Assembly: GCA_019058165.1 (NCBI GenBank)
Contig: JAHLVZ010000019.1
Span: 1 to 35,777 of the forward strand
Direction: 5' to 3'
DNA from: Candidatus Heimdallarchaeota archaeon
GTDB lineage: Archaea > Asgardarchaeota > Heimdallarchaeia > JABLTI01
DNA length: 35,777 nucleotides
Each line of letters starts with the position of its first letter. The stretch's first letter is position 1. Of the stretch, positions 28,535-35,777 are shown piece after piece. The translations under genes and the position numbers were made by a program. Under the pieces are notes generated by a model. That model saw only the letters and a list, made by a program, of their open reading frames with translations, searched no databases and was not told the origin of the DNA.

Positions 28535-30841
28535 ATGATTAACAAAAAAATGCATGCTCTTATCTTTTTTAGCTTCTTCTTATTGCCATTGGCATTTGGG
28601 TCATATGCGTCCGCCCAACTACCCGATGCTCCAATAGAATTAAGCACATTCAATCCACTTGTGAAACACGATACAAGTATGGATTTAAACAAAAATAAAG
28701 TTCATGACCATTTAGAGAACATTGTAAGTAATGGTTTTGAGAGTGAATATTATACAACTATCGTTACTTTTGTTACACCTCTAAATGAGAGGATTAGAAA
28801 TAGCATTGAATCACTAGATGGTATCATAGTTAGTTCTTGGTCCGTTATTTATGGTGCTGCTGTTAGAATTAAAGGAACAGAAATTGGTGCCTTAGCAGCG
28901 ATCCCTGGTGTCAATTTTGTGACAGAGAACTATAAAAGTAAAAGAATGCTTAGCACAAGCGTTCCCCAAATAAATGTTCGCCCCTACGTTTGGGATACTT
29001 TAGGTTTTGAAGGTGATGTAAATGATGCTATTGCGATCATAGATACTGGTATTGATGATAGTCATCCAGATTTCACTGGAAGAGTTTCCCATTGGGAAGA
29101 TTTCATCGGACATGATGTTTATACCGCAAGTGATGAATATGCAACTGCCACTGACTGGAATGGTCATGGAACTCATGTTTCAAGTATCGCAGCTGGATCA
29201 GGTACTGGTGCAGAAACTGCAGCAAACGTGGAAATATCAGGAACAATTGGATTACCTCATTTAGATGAATTATATGGCTTAATAAACCATGTAGAAGTGG
29301 AAACTACAGGAACTGTATCTTTCGAAATTTGGTGGGATGAAACAGATGGATCGAATAATCCAGCAGATACCTTATTTCTAGTTATAGATACAGATTTAGA
29401 TGGTTCATTTAGTGATGAAACTCCTATAATTGATGATTACTCTACTGCACCACTAACTCATACAACTGCATCACTTTCCCCAGGGAAATATACATTCATT
29501 ATCGGACCTTACGAAGGCGGTTCACCCTCTTCAGAAATTGGTAGAGCAAAAATTCAATACAAGATTACTCGTCCAGCTTCTTCGGCATCTGATGGGAATA
29601 ATAAATATCGAGGTGTTGCTCCAGGTTGTGAAATCGTTGCTTTGAAGGCTTTAGATGATGTAGGAATTGGTTCTCAAACAGAATTTACTGATGCTTTGGA
29701 TTGGATAGCTGTAAATGGTGATACTTATAATATAGCAGTAGTAAGTATGTCTTTAGGATTTGATTCAGAAATCCCCGCAGTAGATAATGCAATAAACAAT
29801 CTAGTTTCTCTAGGATATGTTTGTGTGGCTGCTGCTGGTAATGGTCATACAGATGGTGATTATGTTTATTCCCCTGGTACAGCAAGCAAAGCAATTACCG
29901 TTGGAGCTATAGACGATGTTGACAAAGTAGCAATTTATTCCTCAAACGGTGACACCGGATCTGGCAAACCTGATATTTTGGCTCCTGGTGGAGCATACAA
30001 AGATCCTATTGGTGCAGATGAAAACACTCACCCAATTGTTGCTGCTGATACAAATGATAAAGACGTTATTGATTTCTTATCAGGATCTCCAACCACTTAT
30101 TGGGAAACTGAACTGAACACAGATGATTACATAGCTTTTCAAGGAACAAGTATGGCTACTCCACATGTTGCTGGATTAGCTGCTTTAATGATACAAGCAA
30201 TGGGCTCAGATTGGACTCATACAGAAGCAAATGTGCTTTTCATAAAGAATATTCTCTGCGGAACCGCAACGGAAGTTCGGTATGGTGAAATATACGATAT
30301 ATATAGTAATTCTCCAACATTGAATAGAGGTGCTAGAGATTTGGTTGAAGGTTTTGGCAAAGTACATGGCGATGCAGCGATTGAAGCATTTCTCTCAACA
30401 TATTCCGCTGGAACTAATGTTACTGAAACACTTAGTAGTTCACCGACTGGCATGCAAAGCTGGGCTCGAAAAGTAGAATTAGTTGAAATGATTGAATTCA
30501 CAGCGGGTATTGAAATGGATGGATCTGCTGATTATGATCTTTATTTGTATGATCCCTCAGTAGATGTAACATCAGCTTCAGCAATTTTGACGAGTAGTAC
30601 CACCGCAACAGCAGGCGTACCCGAAAATATCCTTTATACACCTGCAAACAACAAGACAGTCTATCTTGTAGTTAAACGAGTTGGTGGTTCTGGTAGTTTC
30701 ACTCTTTCAGCAGAGGCAACCAAAACAGGTACACCTACTAATTCCTTTACCTTCCCATTTGGGATACCATTTGCTGCGTGGATCGTTTTAAGTACAATTG
30801 GATTAACCAGTGTGATCCTAATAGCTAGAAAGAGAAAATAA
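28535..30841 (+). CDS. Secreted, membrane-anchored subtilisin-like (S8) serine protease
   Basis: Signal peptide, IIDTGIDDSHPDF (Asp), NGHGTHVSSIAAG (His), AAAGNG (Asn), GTSMATPHVAG (Ser), C-terminal TM anchor followed by RKRK. Confidence 0.93.
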   Translation: MINKKMHALIFFSFFLLPLAFGSYASAQLPDAPIELSTFNPLVKHDTSMDLNKNKVHDHLENIVSNGFESEYYTTIVTFVTPLNERIRNSIESLDGIIVSSWSVIYGAAVRIKGTEIGALAAIPGVNFVTENYKSKRMLSTSVPQINVRPYVWDTLGFEGDVNDAIAIIDTGIDDSHPDFTGRVSHWEDFIGHDVYTASDEYATATDWNGHGTHVSSIAAGSGTGAETAANVEISGTIGLPHLDELYGLINHVEVETTGTVSFEIWWDETDGSNNPADTLFLVIDTDLDGSFSDETPIIDDYSTAPLTHTTASLSPGKYTFIIGPYEGGSPSSEIGRAKIQYKITRPASSASDGNNKYRGVAPGCEIVALKALDDVGIGSQTEFTDALDWIAVNGDTYNIAVVSMSLGFDSEIPAVDNAINNLVSLGYVCVAAAGNGHTDGDYVYSPGTASKAITVGAIDDVDKVAIYSSNGDTGSGKPDILAPGGAYKDPIGADENTHPIVAADTNDKDVIDFLSGSPTTYWETELNTDDYIAFQGTSMATPHVAGLAALMIQAMGSDWTHTEANVLFIKNILCGTATEVRYGEIYDIYSNSPTLNRGARDLVEGFGKVHGDAAIEAFLSTYSAGTNVTETLSSSPTGMQSWARKVELVEMIEFTAGIEMDGSADYDLYLYDPSVDVTSASAILTSSTTATAGVPENILYTPANNKTVYLVVKRVGGSGSFTLSAEATKTGTPTNSFTFPFGIPFAAWIVLSTIGLTSVILIARKRK

Positions 30842-30858
30842 TTCAAAAATGTTCATAG

Positions 30859-30912
30859 AATGGAAGCTGGAAAATAAGTTGCTTCCATTTTTCTTCTCTC
30901 TTTTTTTTCATA
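30859..30912 (+). terminator. Hairpin plus poly-pyrimidine/T tract after the subtilase gene
   Basis: AATGGAAGC (30859-30867) / GCTTCCATT (30881-30889), then TTTTCTTCTCTCTTTTTTTTC. Confidence 0.65.
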
Positions 30913-30957
30913 GTTAAGCAAGAGCTTATTACTTTTGATATTACCACGTTTAATTAG

Positions 30958-31001
30958 TTATATATACAGAATGATGTAGTACACTAATAACATTTAGTGT
31001 A
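30958..31001 (+). promoter_or_regulatory. Candidate promoter: TATA-like element and 8-bp palindrome upstream of the SMC operon
   Basis: TTATATATA near 30958-30966 and perfect inverted repeat TACACTAA (30980-30987) / TTAGTGTA (30994-31001). Confidence 0.35.
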
Positions 31002-31205
31002 GCCGGTGAGCAGAAAAATACTTTCGCTTAACTCCTTTCAAACTTCTTATTTAAACAGATAAACAAGAGGATATAGTTAGACTGAAGGAAAGAGTCAATG
31101 AAAAGAGGGAAGAATAGGAGAAAATCGATAGATTGTTCTATTGGAATATCTCACAATCAGATCTTTTGCACTTCGTCTAAAGTAAAGCAGCGGAGTTAGG
31201 AATTT

Positions 31206-34205
31206 ATGAATGGAAAAGCTAAACTATTCCAAAAAATTACCATGGAAAACCTAATGCTTCACGAATTCACGGTAGTGGATTTAGCTAAAGAAGCTATTTC
31301 ATTAATTACAGGAGCAAATGGTTCTGGAAAAACCCAAGTACTGGATGGATTAACCTTATGTATAGGACATATTCCTGCTAGAGCAAAAGCAAAAGGTGTT
31401 GGTAGTTTAGTCGGGAAAAATGATGATTTTTCTAAAATTACTTTAGAAATAGCTAATCCAATTATAAATGGTCGAAGAGCAATTCAAACCTTGGATAAAG
31501 ATCTAAATTCAGTGATAGATTTTGGTACATTTAAGGTCACAGCTAAAATATCCCGGGATGATAGTTCCGTCACATATAGCATTAATAACTCAAGAAGAAT
31601 TATTCGCGGAAGATTGGTTACAAGACGAGATGTTAGAAGAGTCTTTGAATCAATTGGAGTTCGTGGCGATAATAAATTAGCATTTACAGGGGAAGGAACA
31701 GTAGATGATTTTGCATCGAAAAGCCCCAAGAGAAAATTGGAAGTTCTCTTAGAAGTAACAGGACTAAAACAATATCGAGAAGAGGTAATAACCTCTCAAG
31801 AGACACTAAAAGCAAGCATCCAAGAGATTGAACCATTAAAAAGAAAGTATGAAACTGAAAGCAAATTGCTAAACCTATGGAACGATGCAATGAAGATTCT
31901 AAATCAAAAGAAGAAACTAATGATAATGAAAACAAAATTGGAAACAGAACTTGCTTGGTCATCTGTGACTCGATTAGAGAAACAATTAGAGGGGCTAAAT
32001 AAGCAGCGACTAACAATTGTAAAGCAAAAAAGCGAGAATGAACAAGCGATAAGCAAAAAGAAATCTGAAATTGATTTAGCAAATAATAGATTACAAGTCT
32101 TGAAAGAAGAATTAGAATTAGTAGAAGAACAAGAGAGAATAAAGAATAGAAAGTTAATCACGTTAGAAGCTCAAATCCAAAACGATCAAGAAAATATAGG
32201 GAATTTTGGGAAAGAGATTGATCGATATAACGAACAAAAAAGTGAAATGGAAAAAATCATTGCCACAAAGAATCTAAGTGAAAAAGATAGAAAACTCCAA
32301 GACAGACAAGAAGCTCTGATAATAAAAACAAAAAAATTATCCATGATTCAAGAAAAATACTCCAAGGCAGATAAAGAACTCCTCCTTCACAGAAGAAGGA
32401 TAATTGTTGAACCACATTACGACTCCTTTTCTTCAGATGAAGAAACATATTCCGGACAACGCTTAACAAAGTTTGAAGAAGACCTAACAAATTCTGCGAA
32501 AATTTTCCATCATAAAATTAGAAAACAATCCATGGATAAAGAAATCATTGGACCAATAATTTCCTTAATTGAAATTAAGGAGGGAAAGGAAACTTGGGGA
32601 AATGCAGTTAAAAATCTCGTTGGTCGCAATCTTTATGCCTTTTTAGCTAAAACAGATGAGGCATATAGATTTGCAAAGAGATTGTATGATGAAACATGGC
32701 CTCGATGGAAACCCCCAATTTCAGTATACAAAGTATCTGCAGAAGATGCCAAAAAAGCATCTGAAACTATCAAAAAACCTCCATACAAAGAAGTTTATGA
32801 TATTGCCAGTAATCTCCTATCAGGTAATCCTCATGCATTAGGCTTTCTGAAAAGAGTAGTAAAAGCTGGTGTTGCTGAGGATAAATATGATCCAAATGCT
32901 CTAACAAACATCGCAAGAGATTCCCGCATTAATATCCTAACAAAATCAGGAAAAAGCTACTATTTATCTCATGGAGGATTCGGGAGACCACCTGCACCTA
33001 TGAAGAATGCTTTTGGTTGGAAGATAAAGGCATCAGAAGGAAAGCAATTCACAAACATAAATAATGAAAGGAAAACACGAGTTACAATCGCACGATTAGA
33101 AAAAGAAACCCGAGATCTAAAAATCGATGAGATAAAAACCCTGAAAGAAATAACAAAAATGCATCAAGAAATTCAAGCATTAGGAATGCCTGATGAAAAA
33201 ATCTTAGGTAAAATTGAAACCATAAATGAAATCATCGCTACAATCGAGGCGAAAACACAGGAATATAAAATACATCGGAATGGATTGAAACTAGAACTCA
33301 ATGAAGCTGAAGATGATTTTGCTACTTATTCCATAAAAAAGAATGAAGTAAAAAGAAATATTGAGGATATTAAAGAAACAATCGAATTGCTCCGAATAGA
33401 ATCTCATAGTTTAGTTGAGAAATCTACTCGGCTTCTCACACTAGAGTTAAACTTTGATTCTGAATATGAAACTCATTTACAAGAAAAGAATGAAAGAGAG
33501 GAACGAGCAAGGCAGAAAGGAGAACGACCAGAAGAAATTAGAAATTATTCTGAAATAAGGGATGAGTTAAACCGAATTGAAGGGCATTTAGATTCAATTG
33601 GAATCAGTAATGTAGATGAAGATAAAATAGATGCTCAAAAAGTGAAAGTGGAATCTTTGAAAATTTATATGGTTGAAAGAGAGGAACATATCACTAATTT
33701 ACGAGCAGATTTAGAAGCTAGATTAGCATTTTGGAATGGGGAACTACAAGAAGTTATTACAAATATTACACGTTCAATGAAACTCCTTTTGGGAGGAATT
33801 TTTGAGAAAATAAGATTGAAAGTAACTAACATCAATAAACCAGAAGATGCAGGATTATACATAGAAGCGATCACTAAAGGGAAAGCTTATCGTGATTTTC
33901 GAGAACTAAGCGGAGGAGAAAAAGTCCTAGCAATTGAAGGACTCATTTTAGCAATGCATACTCTAACGGATTCACCAATCCATGCTATTGATGAATTCAC
34001 ACAGAGATTAGATGAGAAAAATAAAGCATTGGCTTTCAGTATTGCAGTAAGAACACAAAAACTAGCTGGAGAAAATTCTCGTTTTGTTCCTCAGTTTATT
34101 CTTCTTTGTCCTGATGCTCTAGACGTTGATGTATCTGATAATATCAATCATATGGTTGTTTCTGAGATGAAGGTGGTAAAAGCTGAACATGTTAGAAGAC
34201 AATAA
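31206..34205 (+). CDS. SMC-family ATPase with SMC5/6-like features
   Basis: Walker A GANGSGKT; head, coiled coil, hinge (GPIISLIEIKEGKETWGNAVKNLVGRNLYAFLA), coiled coil; signature LSGGEKVLAIEGLILAM; Walker B region IHAIDEFTQRLDEKNKALAF. Confidence 0.9.
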   Translation: MNGKAKLFQKITMENLMLHEFTVVDLAKEAISLITGANGSGKTQVLDGLTLCIGHIPARAKAKGVGSLVGKNDDFSKITLEIANPIINGRRAIQTLDKDLNSVIDFGTFKVTAKISRDDSSVTYSINNSRRIIRGRLVTRRDVRRVFESIGVRGDNKLAFTGEGTVDDFASKSPKRKLEVLLEVTGLKQYREEVITSQETLKASIQEIEPLKRKYETESKLLNLWNDAMKILNQKKKLMIMKTKLETELAWSSVTRLEKQLEGLNKQRLTIVKQKSENEQAISKKKSEIDLANNRLQVLKEELELVEEQERIKNRKLITLEAQIQNDQENIGNFGKEIDRYNEQKSEMEKIIATKNLSEKDRKLQDRQEALIIKTKKLSMIQEKYSKADKELLLHRRRIIVEPHYDSFSSDEETYSGQRLTKFEEDLTNSAKIFHHKIRKQSMDKEIIGPIISLIEIKEGKETWGNAVKNLVGRNLYAFLAKTDEAYRFAKRLYDETWPRWKPPISVYKVSAEDAKKASETIKKPPYKEVYDIASNLLSGNPHALGFLKRVVKAGVAEDKYDPNALTNIARDSRINILTKSGKSYYLSHGGFGRPPAPMKNAFGWKIKASEGKQFTNINNERKTRVTIARLEKETRDLKIDEIKTLKEITKMHQEIQALGMPDEKILGKIETINEIIATIEAKTQEYKIHRNGLKLELNEAEDDFATYSIKKNEVKRNIEDIKETIELLRIESHSLVEKSTRLLTLELNFDSEYETHLQEKNEREERARQKGERPEEIRNYSEIRDELNRIEGHLDSIGISNVDEDKIDAQKVKVESLKIYMVEREEHITNLRADLEARLAFWNGELQEVITNITRSMKLLLGGIFEKIRLKVTNINKPEDAGLYIEAITKGKAYRDFRELSGGEKVLAIEGLILAMHTLTDSPIHAIDEFTQRLDEKNKALAFSIAVRTQKLAGENSRFVPQFILLCPDALDVDVSDNINHMVVSEMKVVKAEHVRRQ

Positions 34206-35052
34206 TGATATTGAAGTAGAAATATCCATTTCGGAATCAACAAATAAAGAAGACAGTGAGAAATCTTCTAACAAATCAAAACCAAATAATAATCCGGAAA
34301 AACCGAAAAAGAGTTCAAAGAAAAAGCATGCTAGTGATGGGGTTGAGAAATTATTGTGGAGTGTCGCAAAGAAATACAAGTCTTTGTTAGACAAAGGAAC
34401 TGTTCCGCAAATAGCTGAAAGCGAAGAAGATCGAATAGAAGTATCTGACGCATACTTGAACATTTCTAGTAATAGACACAGACAATTAGATGCTCGAGTG
34501 TACCAATCTCTCACTAAGATGCAAAGAACTAGAGATACTAAAGTAGCTTTAGAGGGAACTACAGAAAGAGATCGTTTACGTATGATTGCATGGGAAGTGA
34601 AGATACGCACTAAAGCCATTATGTTTATGCCCGGAGATAATACACTGGACATGGATATGTTTAATCTACATGAAGTTGGTGGAGTACAGATCATTGAAGG
34701 TGACGATAAAGAACTTCTTGTTGAAGATGAAATTCTAGAGGGAAAAGGCATAGCGATCATGGAATCGCTACCATTACGCAAATTAACGAAAGAACAAAAG
34801 GAATCTTTGAAAAAAGAATTCCTGAAAAAATTTGGTGGAAAACAATTCAAAATTTCTGATCTTGAAAGCAAAATCGACAGTATTTCTGCTGACTTGATAT
34901 CACTCTTAGTAAGAGAAAAGCAAATAATGCTTTTGCGAACAGGAAAAGATTCACTTGAAATTATTCCTATGGAAACTGCTTCTGAGAGGATAGATGAGCT
35001 TGATCTGGTAAATCAATCAATTGTGATTACTCCTAAAAAAACAAGAAAATAA
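34189..35052 (+). CDS. Candidate kleisin subunit of the SMC complex
   Basis: Start overlaps the end of the SMC gene by 17 nt. Acidic/Lys-rich N-terminus, helical middle, and C-terminal winged-helix-like segment (FKISDLESKIDSISADLISLLVREKQIMLLRTGKDSLEIIP). Confidence 0.55.
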   Translation: MLEDNNDIEVEISISESTNKEDSEKSSNKSKPNNNPEKPKKSSKKKHASDGVEKLLWSVAKKYKSLLDKGTVPQIAESEEDRIEVSDAYLNISSNRHRQLDARVYQSLTKMQRTRDTKVALEGTTERDRLRMIAWEVKIRTKAIMFMPGDNTLDMDMFNLHEVGGVQIIEGDDKELLVEDEILEGKGIAIMESLPLRKLTKEQKESLKKEFLKKFGGKQFKISDLESKIDSISADLISLLVREKQIMLLRTGKDSLEIIPMETASERIDELDLVNQSIVITPKKTRK

Positions 35053-35073
35053 TGATTAATAGAAGGTTGAAAA

Positions 35074-35700
35074 ATGATTGAAAATCAATCAAATAGTGAT
35101 GAAGAACAAGTTGAAAAAAGTTCTATTAATAATGTAAGAGAAAAATTAGAGGAGGACTTCGGTGAGATCGACCCTCAATTATTCCTTGCTTTAACTTCCA
35201 GACGACGTATGGAAAATGACTCATTGGCTTTTGGAGTATCTAAAAGACACTTAAGGAATAAAACAGGTTTAACCCTTCTTGAACTTGAGACTTTGTTAGA
35301 AGATTTTGGAAGAAATGTGAAGCGACTTGGCTTGGAATTAATTTCGTATGTAGTTGATAATGAAGTTTGGTATTGCTTACGATCTATCTATGTTGTTCCA
35401 AACGAATTGTCATTAGATGAACAAGCTGTTCTCGGGACAATAATTTATCTAATAGAGAAAACTACCGATCATCGAAGACGAGAGGAGATACCTATTACCT
35501 CAACCATCCTTTTCGACCGTTTAGTAAAACGAGGTTATTATTCAGAATACTCCTTAACAAGAATTTTGCGAACCTTAGTTACTGCGGGTTATATTAAGAG
35601 AGGTGGGAACAAGATACGATACGGAGCTAGAACGAAAATAGAGATCGCATCTGAGAGAAGAAAGGAAATCGCCGATAGAACTGAGGGAATGTTGCTCTAA
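35074..35700 (+). CDS. Candidate KITE-type (ScpB / Nse1-Nse3 MAGE-like) tandem winged-helix protein
   Basis: Two winged-helix-like modules; LGLELISYVVDNEVWYCLRS..LSLDEQAVLGTIIYLIEK..ILFDRLVKRGYYSEYSLTRILRTLVTAGYIKR. Third gene of the SMC unit. Confidence 0.6.
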   Translation: MIENQSNSDEEQVEKSSINNVREKLEEDFGEIDPQLFLALTSRRRMENDSLAFGVSKRHLRNKTGLTLLELETLLEDFGRNVKRLGLELISYVVDNEVWYCLRSIYVVPNELSLDEQAVLGTIIYLIEKTTDHRRREEIPITSTILFDRLVKRGYYSEYSLTRILRTLVTAGYIKRGGNKIRYGARTKIEIASERRKEIADRTEGMLL

Positions 35701-35724
35701 AAAAGAAAAAGAAGGTAGCGAAAA

Positions 35725-35777
35725 ATGGCTGTAATAACAACTTCAACAGTATCAATTCGTTGCGCAGGACATAATGG
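35725..35777 (+). CDS. 5' fragment of a further ORF, truncated by the window
   Basis: ATG after a purine-rich leader 24 nt downstream of the previous stop: MAVITTSTVSIRCAGHN... Confidence 0.4.
   Translation, partial: MAVITTSTVSIRCAGHN

Noticed and set aside
29685-30501. Minus-strand ORFs opposite the subtilase gene (29685-29894, 30217-30501)
   Set aside because: Antisense to a protease with a complete catalytic triad; low-complexity translation.
30900-31205. Intergenic region checked by eye for a tRNA or other structured RNA
   Set aside because: No cloverleaf, GTTCRA-type T-loop or other recognisable ncRNA; only the terminator hairpin and short palindrome were found.
31684-32490. Several minus-strand ORFs opposite the SMC coiled coil
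   Set aside because: Leu/Phe/Ser-rich translations of antisense coiled-coil coding sequence; not credible genes.
34119-34871. 250-aa minus-strand ORF opposite the SMC end and kleisin-like gene
   Set aside because: Antisense shadow of a well-supported operon; Ser/Phe/Leu-rich composition with no domain.

Overview
This is a low-GC archaeal chromosomal segment whose gene content looks Asgard-like (Heimdallarchaeia or a relative is an inference from content, not a phylogeny). Supported genes include an Arf-like small GTPase, a PP1/PP2A-type (PPP) phosphatase, a TPR protein with a RING-like zinc finger, two small ubiquitin-like/MoaD-like proteins ending in Gly-Gly, and an EF-2 paralog with no diphthamide motif. 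There is also a pilin-like gene triplet divergent from a TadC/FlaJ-like gene, UvrB, an EndA-like protein, RpiA, a PIN-KH-ATPase, an ABC transporter/FtsX pair, the HMG-CoA synthase/thiolase/DUF35 cluster, and a subtilisin-like protease. The most interesting locus is at the right end (31206-35700). It is a tightly packed three-gene unit encoding an SMC protein with SMC5/6-type features (GANGSGKT, a hinge, LSGGEK, and 'AIDEFTQRLDEKN' at Walker B), a candidate kleisin, and a tandem winged-helix KITE/MAGE(Nse3)-like protein. It is a plausible archaeal Smc5/6-like complex. No CRISPR array, rRNA, confident tRNA or transposon was seen. All calls come from reading the sequence and translations. No searches were run.
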